DNA from: Phaseolus vulgaris
Taxonomy: Eukaryota; Streptophyta; Magnoliopsida; Fabales; Fabaceae
NCBI RefSeq assembly: GCF_000499845.2
Contig: NC_023749.2
Span: 28,544,381 to 28,608,380 of the forward strand
DNA: 64,000 nt
Reading direction: 5' to 3'
A model generated the notes under the pieces. That model ran no database searches. It was not told the origin of the DNA and worked only from the letters and a program-made list of their open reading frames with translations. Numbering within the stretch: position 1 is the first letter of the stretch; every line of letters begins with the position of its first letter. Shown piece by piece: positions 9,901 to 21,084 of this stretch. A program made the position numbers and the translations under genes.

Positions 9901-12066
9901 TTCATAGCTAATTAGATACCAATTTATAAACTATTTAACAATAATATAAACTAAGTTTTTTAAGTCTCTCGTCTCTAATTTATTAACTATAACAACTAAT
10001 TCTTTTTGGTATCTAAAATTAGTTTGTATTAGTAGTGATGTTTCACAAAAACTAGTTAGAAATTGAAACCTGAAAGTAATTAACTTATAAATTTTACGTT
10101 TTCAGATGTTTATAGTTTTGGTTTTTAAAAATATATATTTTAAATCTTTAAATTTTTATTAGTAGATGGTTTATTTTAATTGCAATTTTTTTAGTTTCAA
10201 TTACTGCTTTTATTTTATATTATATTATTAATCTTATACTATTTCATAACATATTTTTAATCAAAATTTTAAAAATAATATTAATAATACTACATCAATT
10301 AGTGTATTGGAGTAATAAATTAAATATTACTATAAAGTCAAAATAAGTACGTATAAATGGAGGGGAATAAGTTAAATAAATAATAACTCGCTCTAGTTGA
10401 AAAAAAAACGGAAGATTTAATAAATATTTAAAAATTAATAATAGAATAAATATAAAAAATTAGAAGTTAATATTTTAAATATCTACTTCAAATAAAAATT
10501 GATTTGCAAACTGGTTCTAATCAAGTTAAGCAAGCTTCTTAAATAATATAAGTTAGAAACTAAATAACCTGGTAAAAATATTATATCTAAATTTAGTTTT
10601 ACAAAAATTAATGAAAAAGTTATGTAAACTTTAATTTTTCAATTAAACTTTAAAACTTCCACGTTAATACTCTAGAAATGAACTTATTCTATATATTTAT
10701 ACATGAATCTTTGTTAATAACAACACTCTAAAAATATAAATGATAATATTTAAGTTTTTCATATATATAAAAATTGATATTCAAATATATATATATATAT
10801 ATATTAATCTATTATAAAAATTATATATTAAAATTATTTTATTCATTAAATTTCTATTAGATTCACGTCAAATATATTATTTTCTCTAAAAAATGAAAAG
10901 TTGTAGAGGAAAAGTCACGTCAGACTATATTATCTCTGAATTCAAATTCATTTATAATCCTGTTATAGTATTTTTTTTCATTACGATAAGGTTTTCTAAT
11001 ATTAAAAAATATTATTTTTTATTTATATAAAATGTGATTTATTTTTTAATTTTATAATATATGTTTAATATTTTAAAAAATTATTTTAAATTTTTGTTTT
11101 TATTTAATTTGTTGTTGTGTTTATATTAATATATTTCTGTGTATAATTATTATGTTTGAGTTATAATTTATTTAATTATAATGTTTTATGATTTTTTTTT
11201 ATTGTTAATTAAGTTATACTTTTTCTTGTACTATATTTGATTTTTCATTATTACAGGGTTTTTAATGTTAAAAAAATAATTTATTTAATGATTTAATGAT
11301 TTATTTTTTAATTTTATAATACATTTTAATATTTTAAGAAATTACATGAAGTCTTGTTTTTATTTAATTTGTTGAATAGATATTTCTTTTAATTATAATT
11401 TTTAAATTATACCTATTTGCATTTAATACATATTTATTTATTTTTAATTATAATTTTTAAATTTATGAACATGTGAAAGTTATTTATTTTTAAACAAAAA
11501 GAAACTCATTTGATTATTAATATTTTTAATAGGTAAGGGTAAATTTATAAAGTAACATTTTACACCTTTAAAATATTCAAAATTCCCTCACAAACATCAC
11601 ATTACTCAAAAACTTCAATAAACTTTCCTCATAGATTCACTCTAACATATCTCAATCCAAACATTTCTTACTTCTCTCTCACATCCTCATAAATTCACTC
11701 CCTCAAATCCCCACAAATTATCTGATTCACTCTAACATATCTCACATCCTCATAATATTTTTGAATTCCCACAAATTCCCACAAATTCTCTCTTTAATCC
11801 AATCACACCCTTAACACATAATATTTTTTTCTATATGAATTCAATATCAAGGGAGGATCATCTCCTTCATAATCTCAATTTTAATACTGAACATAAAAAT
11901 ACCTATATAATGTTCTTTTTTGAAAATAAATATATAATAAATTATAAACTTACCAATCATTCCCGTATAATAATATTAAGCATAATATATTAATAAAATA
12001 TAATATAATAACAATATAGTGAAAAGATAAACAAATTATAACACTTATAAAAATAAGCATAGTAAT

Positions 12067-12138
12067 TGAGGTGTCAGTCTAATTTAAATGTGAAGTTGCA
12101 TAGATGCTTAACATGAAAACTTTTTATAAAAAAAAAAA
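12067..12138 (+). mobile_element. LINE-tail-like sequence, plus orientation
   Basis: It has the gaggtgtcag…agttgcatag…taacatgaaaactttttat motif followed by an A-run. The same motif plus poly(A) forms the 3' end of the LINE insertion at 44822-45433, so this is probably the extreme 3' end of a short LINE or SINE insertion. Confidence 0.5.
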
Positions 12139-12300
12139 GATAAACATCATAAGACATGTTTTTATTCTATGATTTTTTTAATTATAACTCTCATTAATCT
12201 TACAAATATTGTTAGGGTAACATTAAATTGATAATTTATATTCCTATTTTTCACTTGATATACACAAAACTCATAATAGAAACATTTATAATACTTTCTT

Positions 12301-12394
12301 TTTTATAAAAAACTTTCATGTTAGGTATAACTATGCAACTTGACATCTCAGCTAAATCGACACCTCAAGCAACCACAATCATCTATCATCATAT
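12301..12394 (-). mobile_element. LINE-tail-like sequence, minus orientation
   Basis: On the minus strand this reads gatgattgtggttgcttgagg…agttgcatag…catgaaagttttttataaaa. It is the same tail as at 12067-12138 but inverted, so the two A-runs face each other across about 160 bp. The equivalent pair in block B is at 45600-45671 and 46061-46160. Confidence 0.5.
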
Positions 12395-12954
12395 AAAAAA
12401 AATATTATTAAAAAAGAAAAAATACAAAATTAAAGACTAATCCAAAATTTCATATGTAAAAAAACCTTACATAGATATATTATATCTATTTCCTATTTAT
12501 AAATATTAAAATGAAAATTTTCTTTGTACAGTAATAATTAGCTTTTAAAGGATATATTGAATTTTACAAAATAATGAAAGTCCTGTTAATTTTTATTTTC
12601 TAATTAATAATTAAATATCATACATTAATAGTTCATATATAAACTTATTTTATATAATGACGCGTAACTCTTCATTAATGACGATATCTTAAAAAGATAT
12701 TGAATCTTTAACATATACACTGAATTTTACAAAATTAAAAATTAATAAAAGTCATGTAAATTTTTTTTTTCAATGAATATTTAAAAGCTACACATTAATA
12801 ATCTTTGAATCAACATGAAATTTATAAATTGATATATAATTAATTATCAATGTTTTAACTACAAAGTTTAGGATTTAAATTAATCGCTAGCTATCAATTT
12901 AGAGAGTAGTTTATAGATAATAAAAATTACTTTATATACCAATAAATTATTTTA

Positions 12955-12966
12955 GTCTCTTTATAT
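12955..12966. other. Deletion scar where unit 3 carries the defensin-like gene
   Basis: Unit 1 reads ttttagtctct then directly ttatatatataatatta. Unit 3 has about 740 extra bases (roughly 46741-47483), holding the whole defensin-like gene with its TATA box, between the matching flanks. Short shared tct/ctct and ta repeats at the breakpoints fit a microhomology deletion. Confidence 0.65.
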
Positions 12967-13937
12967 ATATAATATTACATATACTCTTATTTTATCTAAT
13001 AATAAATTAACAATGAAATTACATTACTTAAGAATTATAATTCACCGTAAAATTTTAATTTCTTTTATTAAACAAATCAAATTTGTATTCATACTAAAAA
13101 AACATCCATTAATTTATTATGATGTTTGTTCAAACATAATGTTGAATTTTGTCTTTCATTGCCATTGTTGTTGTTATTGTTAAAAATAGAGGAAAAAAAT
13201 GATAGACCATTTACTAAAGATAACTTTTAACTTTCAGAGTTATTCTATACTTGTTAGATCCAACATTTTTTATCTGCAAATTTAATTTATTATTTTTGTA
13301 CGATGTTCCAATATTGTTGATAAAATTTTATATGATTATTTTTACTTTCTATGTAAAATATATCGGTCAAACTTCATGATACCAATTATTGGATAATTTG
13401 TTATTAGGTCAAAAAGATTTATAATTGATAAGGTAACTTTTTACTTAAGAGTATAAAATGACTTGACTAATATAGTTTATACTATAAAATAATTCATGCA
13501 AAAAGAACCAATATTGTTTATAATTTGTTTTTTAAATGTTGTCATATAAAATTTCAATATCAATTTTATCATTTATATAGACCACACATTGATCAATTTT
13601 CAATCACAATAATTGGATTTCATTTTAATCTCACTGAACATAAATTTATCGCCAGAAGACTCATTAAGTATGAACACCATATATATCCATCTCAACTTCT
13701 CACCACCTTATATCTTAGTCTATATGACTTAGATCATCATGTGAAGCTAGAGGATCTTTGTTAAACATAGGTTTTTTATACTAATTGTACCATCAAACAA
13801 AACTCATACATCATCCCAGATCTATAACATAAATTTCTTACAATTTTCATCATTCATATATAGTACATATATAATACATATCATGTAATTTAGATTCTAA
13901 CTTCCAATTATTTAGATTATAAATTTGGTAGAAAAAT

Positions 13938-15094
13938 CTTCATAGCTAATTAGATACCAATTTAGAAACTATTTAAGAATAATAGAAACTAATTTAAAAA
14001 CTAATTTTTTTTAAGTCTCTAGTCTCCTAATTTATTAACTATAGCAACTATTTATTATTTTGTCTCTAAAATTAGTTTTTATTAGTAGTGATGTTTCACA
14101 AAAACTAGTTAGAAATTGAAACCTGAAAGTAATTAGCTTATAAATTTTACGTTTTTATAGTTTTGGTTTTTAAAAATATATATTTTAAATCTTTAAATTT
14201 TTATTAGTAGATGAATTATTTAAATTGCAACTTTTTTAGTTTCAATTACTCCTTTTATTTTATATTATAATATTAATCTTATACAATTTAATAACATATT
14301 TTTAATCAAAATTTTAAAAATAATATTAAAAATACTATATCAATTAGTGTATTGGAGTAATAAATTAAATATTATAATAAATTCAAAATAAGTACATATA
14401 AATGGAGGGGTTTAAGTTAAATAAATAATAACTCGCTCTAGTTGAAAAAAACCCGGAAGATTTAATAAATATTTAAAAACTAATAACAGAATAAATATAA
14501 AAAAATTAGAAGTTAATATTTTAAAAAGCTACTTCAAATAAAAATTGATTTGCAAACAGGTTCTAATCATGTTAAACAAGCTTCTTAAATAATATAAGTT
14601 AGAAACTATCTAAATAACCTGGTAAAAATATTATACCTAAATTGAGTTTTACAAAAATTAATGAAAAGGTCATATAAACTTTATTTTTTCAATTAACATT
14701 TAAAACTTCCATGTTAATACTCTAGAAATGAATTTATTCTATATATTTATACATAAATTTTTGTTAATAACAACACTTTAAAAAGTATAAATGATAATAT
14801 TTAAGATTTTTCATGTAAAAATTGATATTCAATTATATATATTAATCTATTATGAAAATTATATATTAAAATTATTTTATTCATTAAACTTCTATTAGAT
14901 TCACATCAAACTCTCTACCAGTTGACTACCTCTCTTATCATAAAGTCATTGACATTAACATTACAATGCCATAGATCTATTACACTTATCAGACTACCTT
15001 CATTAACTTGTCTCACAGTAATACTACATAATGATAATAGAAAGAATTTACTTGTGTTACAAAAAAAATTCATGAGACCTACCATACACAATTT
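13938..15094. repeat. AT-rich unit 2, left part
   Basis: 13938-14910 repeats the start of unit 1 with scattered substitutions and small indels. 14916-15094 (tctctaccag … ccatacacaattt) is not found in units 1 or 3. It lies directly beside the Tat LTR, and also occurs in unit 4 at about 49260-49447. The unit resumes after the Tat element at 22976. No gene. Confidence 0.75.
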
Positions 15095-15713
15095 TGTTCT
15101 TGCCGGTTAACTCGCTCCGCCGATTGATTCTAACGACAGCCTTTGGCCCTTTTATCTCCGCTTGAGAATGGTGTTTCGTTATCAAGAAATCTCTCACCTA
15201 CAAAGACAAAGGGGCGCGTTGACGATCGTTTGCACTCCGACGCTCAAGTCAGATAAGGGCAAAGAAACACCAAGTGTATAAAGTAGTTTCAGTCTCAAAA
15301 ACTCTGTACCTTGCTAGGGTTCTTGGCACCTTTTATATAGGTTGAAACTAGGGTTTACCTTTGTGTTGTTACCCTTGTCTAGGGTTCCTTGGAGAATGTC
15401 CCTGCGCCGCTATTTACATAATCTTAGCATATCTGGCACATAGAACTTCCCTTAACTGGAATGCAACGAATAACAGAGTGGTCGCTTGGGTACCAACTAG
15501 TGCACCTAATCTCTAGCGCCATCTGCTTTGTGGGTGCCCTAAGCATTCACGTGCCATGCATGCAACTTTGCCTGGAAACCTTAACCCTAATGGGCTTTAG
15601 CGCCTCCCAGGAATATTCTCTCGTGCCGCGCCTGCATGTGGTATACACACTACGTGCATGGATCCTTCATGATCTAGGCTTCCCACATATCTCATGTCTT
15701 AACTGTTAACTTA
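15095..15713 (-). mobile_element. 3' LTR of Tat copy A (truncated at its start)
   Basis: On the minus strand it ends GTTAACCGGCAAGAACA. It shares the gtgtttctttgccc and AACCTATATAAAAGG (TATA) segments with the 5' LTR at 22312. Its upstream part stops near 15713, fused to pol by a few bases of homology (ttat). It keeps an about 240-bp segment (15405-15645) that is deleted from the 5' LTR at 22312. Confidence 0.8.
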
Positions 15714-17189
15714 TTTTGGGTGTTTTGATTGTCTCATGTGTTAACAACCGATGACTCCTCCTCACCCCTTCCAATGTGCTAATATGTTGGACTTCTGCCA
15801 AGTTGTCTGCGGTAGTCCGAGGTGTCTTCAGGGTCTCCTGAATCACTGTTCTCTGCCTGCCCCCCTTGACTGAACTGGCGAGCTTTGCAAGCAAGTTTGC
15901 TCGGGCATTTTGTTCTCTGGGTACGTGGACTAACTCGAACACCTCAAACGTTTCCTTCATAACTTGGACGTACTCTAGGTATGCAGTCATTTGAGGATCC
16001 TTAGCTTGGTATTCCCCCGTGACCTGACTTGTGACTAACAAAGAATCACTCTTTGCCAACAAACCTTTTGCTCCCATCTCCTTGGCCAACAACATTCCAG
16101 CAATTAGGGCCTCATATTCTTTTTGGTTGTTACTGGCCTTGAAAGCGAACTGTAGGGCCTGCTCAATCAGCAACCCATCTGGTCCTTCCAAGATGACACC
16201 AGCCCCGCTGACTTGTTGGTTTGAGGAATCATCAACAGAGAGCACCCATATGAAATCTGCTCCTTCTTGGTGCGTGGCTGCCGAGGAGATCTCTACTACG
16301 AAGTCAGCGTAAACCTGGCCTTTAATGGGGCCTCTAGGCTCATACTGTACGTCAAACTCATATAGCTCTACTGCCCATCGCACCATTCTCCCTGCCACAT
16401 CTGGCTTTTGTAAGACCTTGCGAATTGGAAGGTCTGTCATTACTATCACAATGAAGCTCTGGAAGTAGTGGCGAAGTCTTCGCGCTGAGAATACTACTGC
16501 CAGAGCTGCTTTCTTTAGGGCCTGGTATCTCACCTCTGGCCCTTGCAGTACTTTGCTGACGAAGTAGATCGACTTCTGCACCTGGTCTTGTTCTTGCAGC
16601 AGAACCGAACTAATCGCCTTCTCCGTGACTGCAAAGTATAGGCGAAGCGGGGTACCTAATTCTGGCTTGCACAACATCGGTGGACTGGCCAGGTACTCCT
16701 TTAGCTTCACAAACGCATCTTCGAACTCACGGGTCCATACAAACCTACTATTTCTTTTCAGACATTGGAAATAAGGATGCCCCTTGTCGCCACCTGCCGA
16801 TACGAATTTGGACAGAGCGACCATGCGCCCTATCAGCTGTTGCACCTCCTTTGCCGAGATCGCGCTTCTCATTGCTATTATCGCAGCACACTTCTCGGGA
16901 TTCGCCTCTATCCCATGCTCAGTGAGTAGGAACCCCGAGAACTTGCATGCTTCGACTCTGAACACACACTTCTTTGGGTTCAGCTTCAGCCTATACTTCG
17001 CTATCGTGGTGAACAACTCTTCCAGGTCTGCCACGTGCTGCTCCTTTTGTTGGGAGGTGACCACCATGTCATCTACATATGCTTGGACATTTCGCCCTAA
17101 CATGGGCTCTAGTACTCTGTCCATCAGCCTTTGGTAGGTGGAACCTGCGTTCTTCAATCCAAAGGGCATTTACCTTGTAGCAATAACAA
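15706..17189 (-). pseudogene. Tat copy A: RT C-terminal part, RNase H and archaeal-like RNase H
   Basis: This is a 487-residue open frame. It runs from the RT motif MPFGLKNAGSTYQRLMDRVL through the catalytic box AYVDDMVV and the thumb (LNPKKCVF), then the connection, RNase H (FSARRLRHYF) and EPRGPIKGQVYADFVVE. The second RNase H has D in SVDDSS, E in KEYEALIAG and D in AKSDSLLV. The final expected Asp (ADLLAKL in the related copy at about 30280) is Asn here (ANLLAKL). The frame ends inside the LTR junction (ETIKTPKIS), so integrase is absent. The upstream RT half is separated by the insertion at 17195-19775. Confidence 0.9.
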
Positions 17190-17194
17190 GACAA

Positions 17195-18324
17195 TGTTAG
17201 AATGAATGGCTTTAAACTAGAGGGGGGGGGGTGAATTGTTTAAGGAGGATTTTTGTAAACTTTAAAACAAGAATGAATTTATCTCAAGAAACAATTGATA
17301 AGAAATTCAGTTTACCAAAAATAGCAAACAAAAACAGCAGAACCAAAAAAACAAACGGTTGTTTCACATAAACAATCGGTTGTTTATACCAGCAAACAAC
17401 AAACAAAACTGAATTTAAAGAGTTAAGGATAGAGAGATTGCACACAAATGTTTATACTGGTTCACTCCAAATCCAGAGCTACATCCAGTCTTCTCAAAAA
17501 CCCTAAGGAAATCCACTAAGCAATCACAACTTGATCACTTACACAACAACCAAGATAATGACCTTGAACACCTCAAGAAACACACTCTTCTTGGCCAACA
17601 CACCAACACCAAGATTGATGATCTTGATCCCCTCAAGAACACACAGCCAATCTCAGCAAACACAAAAAAAAAACTTGTTTCACAGAGTTCAAGGATTACA
17701 CTTGTTGCAGAAGATAATCTGAAATCAATACAAACATAATCCTATTCCACAAACTTTGATCAATCACAAACTTTCAGCAATCTCAGCTCTTTGAAAAACT
17801 CAGAAAACTCTATTCAAAATTCTTGTTTTTTTACAAACTGTTTTTCTGAATATATTCAAAGATGTAGTTTGTTATCAAATCTTAACAAACTCTTAAATTG
17901 CATTAAAAGATTGGTCAAAGCATTTAATGACTGGAGCGTAAGCAGTTAAATCATTTAAAGCTCAGTCAAAGATAAAATAGTTTTTCTGTTATGGTCCCAA
18001 AATAAACAATCGGTTGTTTCTTCGAATCAATTGTTTGTTTATGTTCTTAACAGTTCAACCATTTTAAAAACAATTTTCAATCTTTTTCTCAAAACATCTA
18101 AGTATAAACAATCGGTTGTTTCGACAAAACAATCTGTTGTTTTAACTTAGTTTGAAAACATTTTACTTTCACAAAGATTGAGATGTTTATGCCTTAGATT
18201 CGATCAAGGGGTGGATTACAATGCTCAAACTACCCCAGAACTATACTAAACTAGCACAGCCAAGGCTTTAACATCCTTCAAAGGGTTTGGATTCTTCAAA
18301 GCTTGAACACCACTTGGTTCAACA
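17195..18324 (-). mobile_element. 3' LTR of the nested copia-like element
   Basis: This 1130-bp LTR is bounded by TGTTAGAATG and TTGGTTCAACA. It shares its last about 420 bp (from gattggtcaaagcattt) with 19345-19775. It carries a 10-base G run at 17222-17231 and three of the paired dyad motifs described separately. Confidence 0.75.
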
Positions 18325-18345
18325 ATCTCTCCCTATTTGATGAAG
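18325..18345 (-). promoter_or_regulatory. Polypurine tract of the nested copia-like element
   Basis: On the minus strand AAATAGGGAGAGAT abuts TGTTGAACCAAG, the LTR start. This is the usual arrangement for plus-strand priming in copia elements and fixes the orientation as minus. Confidence 0.65.
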
Positions 18346-18757
18346 ACAAATCCCTGATGCTTGTGTTGTACTTGATTGAATCTGAAGCAGTTCCTGCAAG
18401 ATACAGTTTTGAACAAAGCATAGAACTTCTGATATTTGGTTAGCACAGATAAACAATAATAAACTTCAGAGCTAAATATTAGAAAATATTACTCATCCAA
18501 ACTGTTTTAACAACTAAAAGTAGAAACTTAAACACAACATATATCTCCTCCTATTTGTCTTCACAAATAGACAAAGAGAAGAGATAAAACAAGATATTGT
18601 TTTGATTACATTAGAATTAAAGCAGCAACAACAGAAAGAAAGAAAAGATTTAAAAACCAGATATAAGCACCAAAAACAATCGATTGTTTCGATACAACAA
18701 TCGGTTGTTTTTCCTTCATTCTTCATCATCAGCAAACTGGAGATCAAAGATTTGGTT

Positions 18758-19216
18758 CTAGACAGCTTTAATCTGTTCATCTAGAGTCATGAATCGTGCA
18801 TCAATGTTGTCAAACCTGGTGTCAATCCTCTGGAAATTACTAACACAGAGATCATGAAGGCTCCTTTGATTTTCAGCGAAGCTATCAAGCCTATTCACCA
18901 TGAGTCTTTCAAAAGGAGACATGGTTTGCATCCTTTCTTCTTGATTTCCAGCACCAGCACGAGGTCCAGCATCATGATAATCTTCAGGTAAATCTTCATG
19001 TTGAACATCCATATCGGCAGGTTCATCTTGTTCAAGATCAGCAAGACCACTAGATGAGGCACCAAGGTCACCATCTTTGCTTATCCATTTTCCACCTACT
19101 TTGGTAAAACCCATTTTGCTGAGTGATCCATTATTCAACTCTTGAGTTGACTTGACCAACTCAGATGTTTCATCTTCAAGGTTCACTTCAAAATAGAGTA
19201 GAAATTTAGATACCAA
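18758..19216 (-). pseudogene. Unrecognised protein fragment of the nested element (gag-like?)
   Basis: This is a 152-residue frame, acidic in the middle (GLADLEQDEPADMDVQHEDL) and predicted helical at the C-terminus, with regularly spaced FDNID/FMTLDEQ residues resembling a coiled coil. It has no zinc knuckle, protease or RT motif. Its position between the LTRs suggests it is the only surviving coding part of the element, possibly the end of a gag or an ORF1-type protein. I do not recognise the family with confidence. Confidence 0.45.
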
Positions 19217-19309
19217 AACAGCTTATGGATAATGATAGTCACTTAACCTCATAGCTTTATGCATGTGCTCTTTGATGATGTAAATCCAATTGATTATGAT
19301 TTTCTTCAT

Positions 19310-19775
19310 GATTGGTCAAAGCATTAAATGACTGGAGCGTAAAAGATTGGTCAAAGCATTTAATGACTGGAGCGTAAGAAATTAAATCATTTAAAGCTCA
19401 GTCAAAGATAAAACAGTTTTTCTGTTATGGTCCCAAAACAAACAATCGGTTGTTTCTTCGAATCAATCGGTTGTTTTAGTTCTTAACAGTTCAACCATTT
19501 TAAAATCAGTTTTCAATCTTTTTCTCAAAACATCTAAGTATAAACAATCGGTTGTTTTGACAAAACAATCGGTTGTTTTAACTTAGTTTGAAAACATTTT
19601 ACTTTCACAAAGATTGAGATGCTTATGCTTTAGATTCGATCAAGGGGTGGATTACAATACTCAAACTACCCCAGAACTATACTAAACCAGCACAGCAACA
19701 CCAAGCACAGCCAAGGCTTCAACATCCTTCAAAGGGTTTGGATTCTTCAAAGCTTGAACACCACTTGGTTCAACA
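19310..19775 (-). mobile_element. 5' LTR remnant of the nested copia-like element
   Basis: 19345-19775 matches the last about 420 bp of the LTR at 17195-18324. Just before it a 35-bp segment (gattggtcaaagcatt…gagcgtaa) is duplicated in tandem at about 19310-19344 and 19345-19379. The rest of this LTR, including the place where a primer binding site would lie, is missing. Confidence 0.7.
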
Positions 19776-21084
19776 GACAACTCTGTCATAAATGATGTCT
19801 TGCACTCGTCCCTGGGTTGCATCATGATCTGGTTGTAACCAGAGAAGGCATCCAGGAAGCTGAGTAATCTGCATCCAGACGCGTTGTTACCAAGGCATCA
19901 ATACTGGGCAGCGAGTAGGAGTCCTTCAAACAGGCCTTGTTGAGATCCGTGAAGTCAATGCCATCCTCCACTTCATGTGGCCTTCTTTACTAACACCACA
20001 TTGGCCAACCATTTGGGGTACTGAATCTCCCTAATGTGGCCAGCTTTCAACAGCTTCTCCGTCTCTTCGCGTATGACCTAACGCCTTTCTTCGTTGAATT
20101 TTCACCTTCTCTGGCGAACAGGTCAGACCTGGTGGTCCATGGTGAGACGATGACACAGGAAGTCAGGGTCTATGCCAGGCATGTCAGAGGCAGACCACGC
20201 GAAGGCGTCATGGTGTCGCGCTATGACCTCGACAACTTGATCATGCGACTCTTGGCTCAAAGATTTTCCAAGCTTGAACCTCTTCCCACCGATCTCTCTT
20301 TCTACTACGTCTTCGGCGGGTTCGAGTCGTTTCTCCCAGGCGATCTCTGCACGAGTGATCCCTTCTTCCCTTGGAGGCTGGGTAGTAACAGCGAACACCC
20401 CTCTCTTTGTCTTGAAGCTATTTTTGTAGCACTTCTTAGCCTCTTTTTGGTCAGGCTTGATGGTGATCACCATACCCTTAAGGGAAGGAAACTTCATCTT
20501 CATATGCCTTGTGGAGGCAACTGCTCCAATCCTGTTTAAAGCAGGTCTACCTAATAGTATATTGTAGGCTGACAGAGCATTAACGACAAAATACCTTATG
20601 CTGGTAGTGTGTGAAGTCGTGACATCCGTGAAGGTCGTCCTCAACTCTATATGCCCACGCACCTCCACCTGGTCTCCAGCGAAATCACACAAACATCCGG
20701 TATAGGGCCTCAACTGGTCTGGGCATAGTTGTAACTTGTTAAAGGTTGATCAGAACATCACATCGGCCGAACTTCCTTGATCCACGAGGATGTGGTGCAC
20801 CTTCCTTCTTGTTGTGACAAGCAAAATCACTACCGGGTCATTGTCATGGGGTATGACATCCTGGAGGTCGGCCTTGGTGAAGACGAGATCGACGTCAGGA
20901 GTCTGATCTACCTGCTGCACCTCCACCGCCTTTACCTCTCGCGCGTACTTCTTTCGTTGGGAGGCGGTGCACCCTCCTCTTGAAATCCTCTTGAGATTGT
21001 GTTGATATCCCCGTGAATGGAAACCTCGTGCCCCTGATCTGCCCCTACAATTACCAACGCTTGATCGTTCTGCGGCTCTTGAAG
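19776..21084 (-). pseudogene. Tat copy A: protease and N-terminal half of reverse transcriptase
   Basis: Reading downward on the minus strand, 21084-20753 carries the protease N-terminal part with the active site VDQGSSADVMF, followed at once by TGA (20750-20752). 20713-20123 carries NILLGRPALNRIGAV and the long linker to RT with AFAWSASDMPGIDP and LTMDHQV. 20122-19776 carries RT sequence (VNRASGCRLLS-like, GYNQIMM-like in block B) disrupted by frameshifts. The same TGA after DVMF occurs in block B, so it predates the duplication. The protein would mature Gag-Pol and copy RNA to DNA; it is inactive here. Confidence 0.82.

Larger units (their letters stand above)
9901..13937. repeat. AT-rich unit 1 (tandem copy of a ~4-5 kb genomic segment)
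   Basis: The first about 970 bp (from ttcatagctaattagatacc) recur at 13938, 42888 and 48302. The following sequence (gtagaggaaaagtcacgtcag, …) recurs at about 23140, 43870 and 55640. Units 1 and 2 therefore lie in tandem, as do units 3 and 4. The unit has no credible ORF here. Short ORFs such as 13525-13764 are AT-rich and unsupported. It has an (AT)n run at 10783-10803. A fragment at about 13690-13770 resembles the chromovirus LTR at 24950-25030 and is absent from unit 3. Unit 3 carries a defensin-like gene that is missing here. Confidence 0.8.
17351..19579. repeat. Six pairs of a near-palindromic motif AAACAATCGGTTGTTT
   Basis: The motif and one- to three-base variants occur at about 17351 and 17370, 18004 and 18026, 18106 and 18127, 18674 and 18695, 19440 and 19462, and 19542 and 19564. 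Each pair has start-to-start spacing of about 19-22 bases. Each motif is close to its own reverse complement. Four pairs are in LTR DNA, one lies near the gag-like ORF and one near the left end. Confidence 0.8.
17195..19775 (-). mobile_element. Nested non-autonomous copia-like LTR element (2.6 kb)
   Basis: It begins TGTTAGAATG and ends GGTTCAACA, with a perfect 5-bp target duplication gacaa (17190-17194 and 19776-19780). Block B has the uninterrupted site at the matching place (…aacaagacaactctg…, about 52305), proving a private insertion. The minus orientation follows from a polypurine tract next to the left LTR. The left LTR is full length and the right LTR is truncated. Only one protein-like ORF is present (18758-19216), so the element depends on others for movement. 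Confidence 0.85.

Noticed and set aside
12067..12394. A single MITE with about 70-bp terminal inverted repeats
   Set aside because: Both arms end in A-runs facing inward, and the same arm is the 3' end of a LINE with its own target repeat at 44822-45433. A MITE is less likely, though not excluded.
13525..13764. 79-residue ORF in unit 1
   Set aside because: AT-rich, not conserved in unit 3 (short indels break it) and without signal or domain.
9901..14910. Direct repeats 9901-10870 and 13938-14910 as an LTR pair
   Set aside because: They lack TG…CA ends, primer site and polypurine tract, and homology continues past the second copy, so this is a tandem duplication.
17351..19579. CRISPR-like array because of regularly spaced repeats
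   Set aside because: Repeats come in isolated doublets inside an LTR element of a plant genome, with no spacers of uniform length or cas genes.
20036..20539. 167-residue plus-strand ORF, repeated at 52569-53000
   Set aside because: It is the antisense reading of the Tat RT/protease linker, which has recognisable motifs on the minus strand; the plus-strand product has none.
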